The position numbers and the translations under genes are program-made. Source: Coptis chinensis (Eukaryota; Streptophyta; Magnoliopsida; Ranunculales; Ranunculaceae). From it: a stretch of DNA of 64,000 nucleotides. Numbering within the stretch: the stretch's first letter is position 1; the number at the start of each line of letters is the position of its first letter. The notes beneath the pieces are model-generated. The model searched no databases. It was given only the letters and a program-made list of their open reading frames with translations, and was not told where the DNA came from. Positions 1 through 11,690 of this stretch are shown in pieces. The DNA lies in assembly GCA_015680905.1 (NCBI GenBank), contig CM027383.1:86151001-86215000 (forward strand), read 5' to 3'.

Positions 1-159
1 GTCTCAAATGAGGGATCGGGTTTAATCCGACCAGATCCGAAGCGTTTTAGACATGCCCGATCCGCGCATCGAAGAAACAAATACAGAAATTGTCGCATGG
101 TCACCGTGACTCAACCGATTCATATCAAGGGCATCCGATAAGTGTAGACCGCTCTTGCA

Positions 160-610
160 ACTCCTTAAAAGGCGAAGCGTTTCATGGAGCCGATCGGTGT
201 CATCAAGCATTCGCCATTCTCAAAGAGTACCTCACCACTCCGCCTTACCTAAACCGTAGATGGAGAGACTCGGGCTCTATCCGCAATATCCGATTTTTGC
301 AATCACCTTCTCTTCAAAGAGGAAAACAATTCAGAAAAACCGATCTACTTCACAAGCAAGACGCTCACGACAGCGGAAAAGAATTACTCCTTCCTGGAAA
401 AAGCAGTACTTGCTTTGTTATATTCGGCACGGAAATTCAGGCCTTACTTTCAGTCGCATCAAATCAAAGTTCTTACCGACCTCCCATTGAAGAAAATTCT
501 CCACAAAGAAAACAAAACTACTCGAATGGCAATTTGGGCTGAAGAACTCGGCGAACACCACGGAATTGCACCACCTAATTTCCCGTGGGACAGTCGCGCC
601 AATTTTTAGC
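160..610 (+). pseudogene. End of reverse transcriptase and RNase H of the Tat-type element
   Basis: Translations in two or three frames give the RT thumb motif HQAFAILKEYLTTPPYL (about 200-255), then a RNase H stretch with YSFLEKAVLALLYSARKFRPYF and HQIKVLTDLPLKKILHK (about 385-510). This is the usual gypsy order of RT connection followed by RNase H, which degrades the RNA strand during cDNA synthesis. The frame changes at about 290, 350 and 415, so the region is a pseudogene. The lineage follows from the next domains; the family assignment is from remembered motif resemblance, not from a search. Confidence 0.75.
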
Positions 611-654
611 GGATTTCCCTCGCTGATGACCCCAATTGGGAACAAGAGACCGAC

Positions 655-950
655 CTCCCAGATTTGAAGGAGCACATCAAATCCACCGTCTCTCTTTGTA
701 GATGGTTCTAGCAATCCGGCGCAGCGCATCGGGTTGTCTTAGTTTCACCCGATGGAACGGTGATGGAAAAGTCCGCTCGCAGATCGACTTTGCCACTTCA
801 ACAATGAGGCGGAGTACGAGGCGCCGATCGTGGACTTCAGATGGTGCGCAGCTCGGCGCCAAGAGATCCAAGTCTTTAGTGACTCGCGAACCGGTCGCTC
901 GCCCAGTTGCAAAAGAGTACACTACCCATGAAGGTAACCTTTCCAAGTAT
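655..950 (+). pseudogene. Second (archaeal-type) RNase H remnant
   Basis: The frame around 695-840 reads FVDGSSNPA-like, then LVSPDGTVMEKS and a NNEAEYEA motif, in two frames. A VDGSSN start and a NEAEYEAL helix are typical of the additional RNase H that Tat elements carry between the normal RNase H and the integrase. The last motif reads EYEAP instead of EYEAL because CTG is CCG here. The domain breaks up after about 860. It has at least two frameshifts. Confidence 0.65.
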
Positions 951-1319
951 CTTCGTGTCGCTCATCGCTTATTGCCTTCTTTTAAGCAGTACACATACAT
1001 CATTTCTTGCGTGGAGGAGAACCGCCACGCAGACAGCTTTAGCTTACTTGGCTACCTGCACTCGAAATTGCGCTCCCCGACAAATTCTCATAGAAGTCGC
1101 CGATCGACCGCATACCAAGTCGACTACACCTTGATGATAAGCGACCTATTTCCTCTCCGCCACTCGGTTGAGTCAAGCATGGATGCAACCCATCATTGAT
1201 TATATTCAAAGACGCACGCCCCCGAGGAGCGCATCAAGGATCCCCGGATCCCTACCAAGCCCGACGCTATTGTTTGGTTCATAACAAATTGTTCAGAAAA
1301 ATCCGCTGAGGCCCGCGAC

Positions 1320-2395
1320 TTACGGTGCATTACCCCGTAATCGGTCGGTTTGATTTTGCAGAAATCCACGGCGAGAATGTGGAAATCACGCCGTGGTCGC
1401 CGTTAGCCCACAAGGCCATCTCAAGGATATTTTTGGCCTCGATGCGATCGATGCCAAAGCATATGTCCTCAAATGTCTCAAATGCCAAACGTTTTGGCCA
1501 CAATATCATCCAACCTGCCGCGAACTGATCAACATAGCGAGCCCGTGGCCATTCCACATGTGGGGCATGGACATTATGGGCCCATTCATCCCACAGAAGA
1601 GTACTGGCTTTCGCTTTGTCCTAGCTGCAAACCGACTACTTCACCAAGTGGGTCGAGGCTATTCCTTTAGCACACGTCAAAGAGTCACATGTCCGAAACT
1701 TCATTTGGACCCACATCATCACCATATTTGGCTTGCCACACACACTAGTCATGGATAATGGGCCCCAGTTTAAAAGGCGCGACGGTCAAAAGAATTTCTA
1801 GCCAAGTGGAAGATCATTCACGATTTTCTACTCCACAAGACGCCAGAGTAATGGTCGTCGTAAAAGAACAAAGCAATCTTGGAAAACTTGAAGAAAAAGA
1901 TTGAAAAGAATAAGAGCCAATGGCCAAATCAATTAGAGAATATTCTTCTCGGGCTCACCGCACTACGCCTAGATCCAAAGATCGGGCGAATCACCATTCT
2001 CCTTATGCTATGGCACGTGGCCGTAATTCCCACCGAGCTAATAGCTACTACGACTCGATCGAACCGGTCGAAGTCGACATAACGACTCGCGTTTAGCACG
2101 AAAGTCGAATTCGCTGGAAGAAAAGTGGGACTTAGCTGCCATCGAGTCGATCTTATCGCCAAGAAACTCAAGAACTCCTACAACAAGCGAAGTTCATCCT
2201 AGGTCTTTTTCAACCCGAGACCTAGTGCTCAAAAAGACGCAAGACGATTCCAAGTTATCACCCACATGGGAAGGCCCCTACATCGTGGAACGATCGCGGC
2301 AATGGAGCATACCGGGCTAAGAACCCAAGAGGGGAAGATATTGCCTCGCCCTTTGGAATACTTTACCCTCTTGAAAAATTTACCAAGAGCGATAT
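1320..2395 (+). pseudogene. Integrase of the Tat-type element
   Basis: The zinc-binding HHCC domain ends with YVLKCLKCQ (about 1464-1492). The catalytic core follows: SPWPFHMWGMDIMGPF (1540-1590), then in the next frame TDYFTKWVEAIPLAHV (about 1652-1700) and VMDNGPQF (1750-1775), so two of the three DDE aspartates are visible. Later pieces are an NQLENILLGL stretch, VIPTELIATTTRSNR (about 2025-2070) and the C-terminal RDLVLKKTQDDSKLSPTWEGPYIVE region (2215-2290). Integrase inserts the cDNA into host DNA. At least four frameshifts are present. After about 2395 no coding similarity on the plus strand is visible. Confidence 0.8.
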
Positions 2396-2559
2396 TCACG
2401 CCAGATATATCTTTATGTTCACATTAATGAAAATTACGCTTCTTGGGTTAGCTAGTAAGGTATAATCTACTTACTTGTAGTGACAAGTCAACCAGTTTAC
2501 ACAAAGATAGATAAACAACACGCTTTATCGGGTCCACCATTCTCAACCAAAGAGCTCAC

Positions 2560-3090
2560 CGTCGCGACACGAGAACGCCTCATGCGCATACAAATTTCTC
2601 GAGCTTACAGCTCTATATAGCCTTTCCAAGTCTTGTTACGCCGAGGACCTATATTTCTAGGATCGACTACACGAGAACGCCTCCGGCGAATACAACTCTC
2701 TCGAGCTTACAGCTCTATAGCCTTTCCAAGTCTTGTTACGCCGAGGACCTATATTTCTAGGATCGACTACACGAGAACGCTTCTCCTCCAAGCGAAGCAT
2801 ACAAATCTGGAGCTTCACGTGCTCTATAGCCTTTCCAAGTCTTGTTACGCCGAGGGACCTATATTTCTAGGATCGACTACACGAGAACGCCTCAGCTGGC
2901 ATACTGACTCTTCCTCGAGCTTACAGCTCTATAGCCTTTCCAAGTCTTGTTACGCCGAGGACCTATATATCTAGGATCGACTACACGAGAACGCTTCTCC
3001 GAGAAGCATACAAATTTCTACGAGCATACAGTTCTACAGCCCTTTTACAGTCTTGTTATGCCGATGACTTATATGTCTACGATTGACTAC
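2560..3090 (+). repeat. Tandem repeat of about 100-110 bp, five copies, downstream of pol
   Basis: The segment TTCCAAGTCTTGTTACGCCG recurs at roughly 2624, 2723, 2832 and 2938, with a mutated copy near 3043, each followed by a CCTATAT-TCTAGGATCGACTACACGAGAACGC-type segment. Spacing is about 99-109 bp; length differences come from small insertions between copies. A last decayed echo is near 3160. Tandem repeats between pol and the 3' LTR are known for Tat/Ogre elements and have seeded satellites in other plants. Confidence 0.85.
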
Positions 3091-5460
3091 ACCGGATAAC
3101 GCCCCCCATGAGCAGATCGCCCCCGAGCCCGCATGATCCATTGACCCTCCAATCCCCTCGCCACGCCGACGACCTATACTTCTAGGGTGTCCACAAGACA
3201 GACGATATTACTAGATTCCTAAGCAGAGCTTAATTACACACCAAATTACGGCAATATACATACGGAACATCTCCAATCGATTATATAACTATGCATCATA
3301 ATAGCTACATCCACCGACCGGCCGATTACCCAGAAATCCGTGATCGATGATCATTACAAAATTAACCAAGTGTGGAACCGCCACTTTCGTGGAAACCAGC
3401 CTTTGAATAAAATGGCGAATCGCTTTCGTGCAAGCCCCGAAAACACAAACTCTATTGTTGACTCTCGTGATAAGAGAGAAAAATGTGAACTAAACTTATA
3501 ACTCAAGACCAGAGTCAAATGAAGATCACCTTTATCGATTCTCGATGACATGCTTATCTTCCGGGTTGCGCTTAAGTCGGCGAAGATGCCGAAATGACCT
3601 CAAAGATCACACGATCTCATTCCCTCCTTCATCGCCAAAGAACCGCTTTCCTCTCATGTCATACTTTTCGTCCAAAATGCATAGCGAGCGTACAGGCTTT
3701 AGATATCGCCTTCTTCGCTTTAGCCCACCTTCCTCGACATTTGTTCGCATAAGCAAATACCACAACTAGTTCCCTCTCTAACTCATTACGCCACCACTAA
3801 CGCGGCATTCTCCGCGAGCAGCATGCCTCGATACTTTGGTCGCCATCAATTCCAAATTTCTCTTGTCCGCCCCCACGCAGCTCGCGATACATCCTAGCTC
3901 GACGTGAGGGTTGCCATTCATCTCCTCCGTTTTGTACCACATCTTTCAAATTTGTCATATCCTCGCAAAAACTGCATGAAGCAAGTTAACGAATCGGGCC
4001 GCCTCTAGTAATCGACATAATAACAACTCAGTAGGTCCGAGTTTACCAAACAAGCGCCATATCCATCGCCCCGATGAGTGTCCATGTCCTCATCCTTCAC
4101 CTCTGCCTTTGTCACCATCCAAAGATTTATCCCCTTCAGACACTAGTCGCTATGGGTGCCGAAAGTGGAAGCTACAAATGAAAGGCTTTCACCATACGCT
4201 TCTTCCCAGCCCTCCCCATCGTAGTAGAAACTCGCCCCACATCACCACAAATAAGGGGACGAAGCTCACCAGCGATCGGGCGGCCTTGCCCCAGTCGCTA
4301 CACTCCGCGCGATGGCGACCACTTGTCGCCACCCGCGGCGACTTAAAAGATAATGCCGCCAGTGGGACGCTTCACCCTCCTAGAACGCTTTTATGACTCT
4401 TCGCTTCTACAAAGATCAGCTTTCCTCTTCCCGCTGATCACCATGCACGCGGTTTGAAACTCCATCTCTTCCATTATCACCGAGAAGTTTCCCCATATCG
4501 CTTTCCTTCCTCGCGATAATGGACGACATCTCGCCATGATAACAACCTAGAGCACAAACGTGATTGTCACACGAGCTATAGTTTTTACCCCCAACCTTTT
4601 ATCAACAAGAGAATCCTCACGTAAGAGAATAAACGCATTCGGATAAGCGGCAATGGAGGAGAGGCACAAAGAAATGAGCAGAGCAAGTAGGCGACCGCTT
4701 TTGGGAAGAAGGCAAGCAAATACTTGTCTTGGTCCGTGATAAGCCGCTTTTATTCAAAAGAAAATGTCTTTTCCTAAACGCCTCTTAATTACCTTTGAGA
4801 CGCCAAACGCCATCCGCCATCATCATTACGTTCCTTGAACCGCCAGATCCCTCCACGGTCGCACGCGAGGGAACATCGCTGTTAGTGACACATCAACACG
4901 GCGCTTTCGACTTGCATCACACATTACGAAAGCCCACCTCGATCCGATCCCCACGCAACAACGCCATGCAAACATCTCACCCAGACGTCGAGAAGTTGTC
5001 ATTACAACATACCTACCATTCTTCGCCACATGCACCATCACCACACACAATTATAGTTGAGCAAGCAGTAATAAAGCAATAAGCAACAATCATGGCATAC
5101 GCACAAGCACCGATCTATATTAGCAAGATAGCAAAATAATACGTTAACCGGGTTGCTGAGATTACTCAGGAAATCCAACCCGGCTAAATAACCTTCGTTA
5201 CCACATGAAAACCCCAAAGATGTAACGGAGCACCGTGTCGTTCTTTCGTATTAAGCATACAGTAACAAGACGAATCGCCCAGTTACCCCAGAAACCAAAT
5301 TTATTGTATCACGCCTTATAAGCCGACAAAGACTAAAAAGCAACATTACAAATCGTCATCTCTGGGCTCCATAATTAGTTCTCCTGGCCGAAGCGATTCA
5401 TCAATCTCAAAGATCCGTATCCGGTCACTATCACAGATACTCCATCCAAATCTAAACTCA
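3091..5460. other. Non-coding 3' region of the Tat element
   Basis: I see no convincing protein on either strand. Short open frames here lack family motifs. The stretch probably represents the region between the tandem repeats and the end of the antisense ORF. One compact hairpin is present and listed separately. Confidence 0.5.
5148..5183. repeat. Compact double-stem inverted repeat
   Basis: CCGGGTT (5148-5154) pairs with AACCCGG (5177-5183), and inside it CTGAG (5156-5160) pairs with CTCAG (5165-5169). The two stems could form one hairpin with a small bulge. No poly-T tract or known signal adjoins it; function unknown. Confidence 0.55.
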
Positions 5461-5469
5461 TCAATGCAT

Positions 5470-7770
5470 CGCGCACGCGAAGCATCGGCCATGATATCAC
5501 ATTCGCTGGCAAAACCTCCTCAAGTAGCAATCAGATCACTATTAATTCCTCCCGCACCCGCTCTACCCCGAGGTAAGACGCGCGGCGTGCATGATCTGTC
5601 TTCAAAGCGTTGTAGTCGGCCTCCAGCTTCCACGAATCTGCATCCAAAACATCATAGGCTTTGGTAGCGTCCCGAGCAACCTTCTTGCGCAAAGTAAGGC
5701 ATAATCGCTCAACCTACCAATCTCCACGAATACGCCGCCGGGGCGTTCTCTTCACCAGAAGTTTTGCCTCAGCTTCTTCAAATTTCGTGTCCTTCAACAT
5801 CTTGGCCAAACTCAAATTTGATGAGTTTTCTTCGCACCTTCCAGCCCTCGCTTCCATCTTCGAGGCCTCCCTCGACGTTCTTCACCATCGCATGCCTTCA
5901 CCACCGTCTCTCTATCTGCCTCCGCGAACTGCGCAATCTCCTTCAATTTTTGAAACCCACTTACCAGCTGCAAATACATACGTATGGTTAATAGCCACAA
6001 CACAATAGCGTCTATACGGAGACAGTTACATCAAACAAAGATAGACACGCATACCAAACATTGGGCAATTTCCATTCGCCGACATCGGCCCGCCCCTTTA
6101 TCATCCAAATCCCCTCACGATTGCCATCCAGAGCTATCTGTTCTAGTAGGCAACCCGATATCTTACTTGATCTGAAGCTACAGTCACTTCGCTTCACAGT
6201 TCGTTGCACCCCATTCTCATCCAGGAACACGAACTGCCCCTCTAAGTCGTCACTCACCATAACAGCTTTTCCACTTGCCTTACGTGGAGCTTTAGCCACG
6301 GTGGATCGATTCACGCCTTCGTCGGGCGCGCACTAGACCCGCCCCCCGAAGCGCCAAGTCCATGACTCCGCCAGTCGCGGCTCCACTCCGGCGAGAAACC
6401 ATAGCCCCAGTTGGGCCACCATCAGAACCGCCCACGGCGCTAGAGCTCTCTCCAAGAGCGTGCCGCGCTACTTTCGTAGTTCGGGCAGCGTCTTGCTCCG
6501 AGGCGTCGCGCGGCCTCTTCTCCGACCTGCTCCTCGCTCGAGGATTGAAAGCCACCGTTTCCAACTCCACAGGGGTATCGATCGAACCTCCTTCAGGGCG
6601 GAAGCTCGATCCTCCCGCTCCGGAGGGACCACCTCTAGCAGTCGCCTTCGACCGCCATGCCGATGCCTCTCTTCTCGCAAGCATTAAGTCACTCGCTCGC
6701 GCCTCCATCAGCTCTTCCCTTATTTGACCTCAAGCTCGGTCTTTTTGCGCCTTCCTTTTTTCCCGGATCGCAGGCCTACCCTTTTCCACAAAAAAGTGTG
6801 CAACTTCAGGCAGCTTCACTTGCTTTTCTTCACGAAGTCAACCGCTAACCTCTCTATTTCCCCACGATCGGTTTCGGCTTCTTCACACAGAAAAACTCTG
6901 CGATCAAAAGTAAAACAAGGACCTGTTAGAGTAACTATCAAACGCCCGACAAGTAACAATGGATAAATGTCCTACCCACCGGATATGTTACAAATCCTAG
7001 TTTGCGAGATACACCCGCTCACACACAAGAGTTGCCAACTAGCAACAACGGCCTCTTAGTCCAGGCCTCATTGCTTACTCCATCGATCACAGCAGAACGC
7101 GTCGTCATGGTCTGCAAGCTAAAGTTCATGTTCCCCGATCGCCGTACCACATAGTGTTCCACTATGTCAGATACCCTTATGTCATATTCCCCACTCGCAT
7201 TCAGCAGGTCGAACACCTTAAATAATCGCCAGGTGTTACCTACGAACTGACAGGGAGACTTCCAACAAAGCGCCAAGAAGTCGCATACCAGTTTCGAGAA
7301 CGGTATGTGCATATGCGCTCTCAGCTGGCCCTCACAGATTATTATTCCACCATTCGGCGGGTTGTACTCCTCACTACGAACATTTTCACTCAATCGTGGT
7401 TCAGATATTTCCGTCGGGGGGATAAATCCCATATGCCCTCGGTTCGGGAACGAAGTTAGCAAAGACGACGGTTTACACTTCTAAGGGCACATCGCTTGAT
7501 GACGACATATCCTCCTCGACTGACGTCGATCGGCTACGCCACCTCGACTCGACCTAGATCGGGCACTACCCTCACCTATCCTATCCTCTTCTTCCAAATC
7601 AACCTCCACGCCAACACTCACTGCTTCTTCATCCTCGTACTCTCCACAACTCAAGGATATCTCTCGGACCTCCTCCGATCGAAAGTGTCATCGAGTCGAC
7701 ATTATGGCAAGTTTTTTTTTCTACCAATTACTCGAAATGAAACCCTATACCTTTTATGGTGACCTACCTA
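5470..7770 (-). pseudogene. Antisense ORF of the Tat element with PF04195-like domain
   Basis: Minus-strand pieces run from high to low coordinate. An acidic stretch (about 7720-7560, EYEDEEAVSVGVEVDLEEED) is followed by a 147-residue open piece (7462-7019) reading GGIIICEGQLRAHMHIPF...LLNASGEYDIRV-like sequence, which I recognise as the plant domain called putative gypsy-type transposon (PF04195). Next are a basic, Ser/Ala-rich stretch with RSEKRPRD (6708-6292, possible nuclear signal), a 100-residue piece (6314-6012), and an Ala/Glu/Lys-rich helical tail (about 6003-5480) that looks like coiled coil. Tat elements are known to carry such an ORF antisense to pol. Its role is unknown. Several frameshifts break this copy; introns cannot be excluded. 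Confidence 0.65.
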
Positions 7771-8219
7771 TTTAGCAAAACGCGACCGGAGGGGAGGAAA
7801 GCAAATTGAAAATGGAAAGATAACAGCAGCGAAGCACTCACCGAGGAACCCTAGCTTGCGTTTTTGTGGAAGAAGAAAACACGCAATGCCTTTTCAATGT
7901 CCCAAATTCGATTTTGTATAAACCGCCTGTTCAGTTACCAAAAAAGTTATGATTACAGCCTAGGCTATAGCCCACACACGTGTTCCAAGGTACTGTCTTT
8001 TCAACAGTTCTGAATAATGCGGCGACACGTTTCCCTCTCAACTACTACGATTACGTCACGTGCATGCTACTTACATAACTTCCCTTTCCGCCAAAACATC
8101 GGCATCGTGAATTCAAAGTCATGTCGCCCTAGTCGAAGTCGTCCACCACAACTCGCTCACGTTCCACACGTTCTTTCTCTCAGCATAATGTTTCCTATGA
8201 CATAAACACTATACCGAGG
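7771..8219. other. Non-coding, probable leader/promoter region of the antisense ORF
   Basis: No coding similarity. On the minus strand a TATA-like TTTATACAAA lies near 7914-7923, upstream of the acidic start of the antisense ORF, so it is a candidate promoter. This is a weak inference from position and sequence only. Confidence 0.3.
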
Positions 8220-8329
8220 GGCCGCGGTAGGGGCGATATCTCATTATGCACACGCAACAACGTAGTTTAACTTCGGGGCGCCGACCCTCAAGACCAAGCC
8301 GTGAGGCTCCTCCGGAACACCCCGGTACA

Positions 8330-8535
8330 GCGACCTCCAAGAGCGACCTACGAGAAAGGAGGACGAAGTTATTTCAGTACGAGCACATGGCAGAACACCG
8401 CGTGTAATGATAACCATCAGGGGTAATCACTCCGACCTCCAAGAGCGACCTCACGAAAAGGAAGACGGTTATTCCAAGACGAGCACATGGCGAACGCATC
8501 GTGTAATGATAACCATCGGGGTAATCATTACCCAT
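8330..8535 (+). repeat. Two-copy direct repeat in the LTR U3
   Basis: Two units of about 105 and 100 bp (8330-8434 and 8435-8535) share CGACCTCCAAGAGCGACCT, GACGAGCACATGGC and GTAATGATAACCATC. They differ by small indels and substitutions. Enhancer-like duplications upstream of the TATA box are common in LTRs. Confidence 0.75.
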
Positions 8536-8627
8536 CTCCGAAAAATAGGGATAACCTCATCAACACCCAATGAGTGCATGACTTATAATATAACCCAATT
8601 TCGACACTCATTCACGATCTCGACCTT

Positions 8628-8689
8628 TACACGTGTATCATAAACACACGCGTGTCTTCTAGATTGAGCCTTCCCTAAGCCTATAAATA
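8628..8689 (+). promoter_or_regulatory. LTR promoter: ABRE-like and CE3-like boxes upstream of TATA
   Basis: TACACGTGTA (8628-8637) is a perfect palindrome around an ACGTG core. ACGCGTGTCTTC (8648-8659) differs at one of 12 bases from the coupling element CE3 as I remember it (ACGCGTGTCCTC). TATAAATA is at 8682-8689, 22 bp further on. ABRE plus CE3 is the known ABA response complex of some cereal stress genes. Stress or ABA control of this LTR is an inference. Confidence 0.5.
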
Positions 8690-8870
8690 CCACCTGATTG
8701 AACTACGCGGGCCTGATTCCTCTCCCCCAAAAGGAAGAAAAGGAGAAAACTAAGAAGAGGATATCGTAGGCGTTAAACTTCGAAGCGAACTTCGGTCCCA
8801 AAAGAAATCCAAAACACCCCTTTACATCATTAGCTTATATCCTGCGTGCTTTTTATACAGCTTGTGTTAG

Positions 8871-9231
8871 CATGGTTGGGATCAAGACAGAATCCTCGCA
8901 ATCTCGGAGAGTTGAAGGAATCACCCCATTGAGTCGTAAAATGCAGCTCGAAGATGGATCACATAAGTCCGGCTTGAAAGCAATGGCCTTTGAGAGCCTT
9001 TTGTTTTATTTACTTCTTTGTGGTCATCCATCGATAAGTTATTATTTTAACCATCGCTTAGTTAGTGCAAGATTCAATTGTGCCACCGGTAAACAAATTA
9101 TATTGCTAGAAGGAATCATGATTGCACACTTACAAGTGAGAAGGTGATGATAAACTTAATTCTAGAGGAACAGAGCATATGTAAATGGGACGGATCCAAA
9201 ATAGATAAGACTAGATCGTAAGTATCATATT
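8871..9231. other. Non-coding spacer between Tat LTR and copia element
   Basis: An open frame of 91 codons (8872-9147) has no recognisable motif. I see no other structure. Confidence 0.4.
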
Positions 9232-9842
9232 TGTTGTGAATAATTAAGCTGCGGAAACAACGTTACCCATTAACAAAAACGGATCAATCCTACACAAAGA
9301 TTGATCTTTCTCAATAGACAAGACTTCAACACCGTCCAAGCAATATCCCAACACTTCTCAATATCAAATAACAAGCATATGAAATAAAACAATCAATGTA
9401 AAAGAAGAACAAACCACAAGACGAGATATATCGTGGTTCGGCAATTTGCCTACTTCCACACTGCGAGTTCCAAGCTTTACTAGATGTCTGGAGTAACTGA
9501 TTACAAGTCTCTCTCGATTCACTCACAAAGGATGAACACTCAACTCACAAAGAATTGTTCTCTTGTAATCACTCTCTTTCTTGGTTTTTGGAAAAGTTAG
9601 GTTTTCCAAAAAAACTGATTTTGTTTTTATACCAAAAAACCAAAAATCGCGGTTACTGTAGCGAGGCCCGCAAAAAGGACTCGAGCGCGCTGGCCTTTGG
9701 CGGTCGCGCCAAAATCATCGAGACCGAGCTGGCGCTTCTTTTTGAGCGCGGGTCGCGCTAAATCACTGGAGTCATGAGCGCCGAAGTCGCGCTTACTCGA
9801 AGCGCGGCGGGCCTCGATCGTGAAAACAGAAATTTTTCTACA
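9232..9842 (-). repeat. 3' LTR of copia element 1
   Basis: Begins TGTTGTGAATAA and ends CTACA on the plus strand (TG...CA). It aligns to 14084-14683 nearly throughout. The differences are mostly 1-3 base indels. On the minus strand it follows GGTGGAGAA, a plausible polypurine tract (9843-9851). Confidence 0.9.
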
Positions 9843-9977
9843 TTCTCCACCTCGGTGAGGTTTTAACACATAAAACCAAGCCGAACACATCCAACAAGAT
9901 CACATCCAAGAAGAACACCTCCAAAGAAGGAAGACTTCATGATCAATCGCCGAAGGGCTATGCCCACAGGGGCTCTT

Positions 9978-11690
9978 TCAAACATGTAGGATTTGGAGCA
10001 AGTCCAAACAAATGTTGGAACTTAACTCCGTGACAACTTTCGTCGGATATCGGCCGGGGTTGTCATGGGTGTCTACTTTCTCAAGTGCTACATCACCATC
10101 CTCAACGACATCCCGTATAAAGTGATATCGGACATCGATATGCTTGGTCCGACCATGATGAACTTGGTTCTTCGCCAAATGAATAGCACTCTGACTATCA
10201 CAATACACAACAACACGGTTCTGCTCAATACCCAAATCATCTAGAAGACCTTGAAGCCATAGTGCCTCTTTCATTTTGCCTCCAATTTACCATATACTCT
10301 GCCTCAGTAGATAGATAGAAGCAACTGAGCTTTAATAGCATAGACCTCCAACTAACCGGTGCACCATGCATCATAAACACATAACCATGTAGTCGATCGT
10401 CGCTCTATCTAAATCACCGCATAATCGGAATCCACAAACCCAATCGACATAACAAGTGCCTCCACCATAAGCTAATCCCACATCCAAAGTACCCTTCAAA
10501 GTACCTTAGTACCCATTTCATCGCCTCCCAATCTTTCCCGTGATTTGCCATATACCGCCACAACACTAATCGCCTGTGAAATGTCCGGGCGCACACACAC
10601 CATAGCATACATCAAACTACCCACGGCACTTGCATAAGGAACATTAGCCATATGCTTTTGTTCCTCCAATCAACTAGGAGAGAACTTAGCTGAAAGCCTA
10701 AAATGCCCACTAAAGGTGTAGAAACCGACTTTGCATTCTCCATACCAAATCGTTGAAATTACTTTCTCGAAGGTATTTCTTCCGAGATACAACTATCCGT
10801 CGCTTTCTTCCTATCTTTGTCAATCTCCATGCCCAAGATCTTCTTGGCTCCACCTAAGTCTTTCATCTCAAAATCAGAGCTAAGTTGAGATTTTAACTTG
10901 TCTATCTCCACCATGCTTTTGGAAGCAATAAGCATGTCATCCACATAAAGCGTAAGATAGATGAAGTCATTACCACGCGAAGCCTTCTAAAGTAGACCGC
11001 GGCGGTCATACTTACTTCCGGGTGTACTCATGTTGCATCATGAATGTGTCAAAGCGGCTTGTACCATTGCACAGGCGATTGCTTTAACCCATACAGTGAC
11101 CGATTCAATTTGCATACATGATCTTCTTTCTCAGCAACGACAAACCCTTCAGGTTGTCTCATATAGATCTCTTCTTCCAAGTCCCCATGCAAGAAAGCAG
11201 TTTTCACATCAAGTTGCTCTAACTCCAAGTTGAAGTGAGCAACTAAACTCAACAACACACGAATGGACGTATGTTTGACCACCGGGGAAAATACCTCATT
11301 GTAGTCGACGCCTTCCTTCTGTGAAAAACCCTTTGCTACCACTCTTGCCTTGTACCCAGTACTGTCGGACTCAGGAAGGACCTCTTTCTTTCTGAACACC
11401 CATTTGCTGCCGATAGTCCTTTTGCCCTTTGGCAATAAAACTAGGTCCCATGTGTGATTTTTATCAAGAGATTCCATCTCTGCTTGCATAGCTACCAACC
11501 AATCTCTGTAATGAGCATCTCTAACAGCTTCCTTGAAGCTATCTGGCTCATCATCTTCGATATTCAGTGCATATGCCACTAAATCCACCTGACCATAGTG
11601 TTTCACCGGCTTCTCATGCCCATACTTGTGCACTTCTTTAACTTGTCTCTGTGGCTTAGGGTCAGCCACTACAAGTTCATGGATGCTCAT
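9978..11690 (-). pseudogene. Reverse transcriptase and RNase H of copia element 1
   Basis: From 11690 the frame gives MQAEMESLDKNHTWDLV, TIGSKWVFRKKE, GYKARVVAKGFSQKEGVDY, LDVKTAFLHGDLEEEIYM and LNRSLYGLKQSPVQWY, all classic copia RT motifs. The catalytic YVDDMLIASKS segment lies near 10945-10915 in another frame, followed by DLGGAKKILGMEI. RNase H pieces run 10608-9978, with VYCDSQSAIHLAKN and HHGRTKHIDVRYHFIRD. The enzyme copies element RNA to DNA. Four or more frameshifts make this copy inactive. Confidence 0.85.

Larger units (their letters stand above)
1..8870 (+). mobile_element. Tat-lineage Ty3/gypsy retrotransposon, 5' part outside window
   Basis: Remnants follow the order RNase H, second RNase H, integrase, tandem repeats, antisense ORF, LTR. 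A second RNase H after the first, and a long region between pol and the 3' LTR with tandem repeats and an antisense ORF, are traits known for the Tat lineage (Grande, Retand, Cinful, Ogre relatives). The gag, protease and most of RT lie before base 1. All reading frames are broken by short indels, so this copy cannot encode its own proteins. The 3' boundary near 8870 is approximate because I could not place the LTR end with certainty. Confidence 0.8.
8220..8870 (+). repeat. 3' LTR of the Tat-type element (approximate bounds)
   Basis: The segment lies where a 3' LTR is expected and has the parts of one: a U3-like direct duplication (8330-8535), a TATA box at 8682-8689, and a purine-rich leader after it. 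I could not place the terminal TG and CA or the polypurine tract, and the 5' LTR is outside the window, so both ends are estimates. Confidence 0.5.

Noticed and set aside
6362-6727. Plus-strand frames of 121 and 75 codons
   Set aside because: GC-rich shadows of the antisense ORF; no plus-strand motif.
8872-9147. 91-codon frame after the Tat LTR
   Set aside because: No recognisable motif, no neighbouring signal; left unannotated as a gene.
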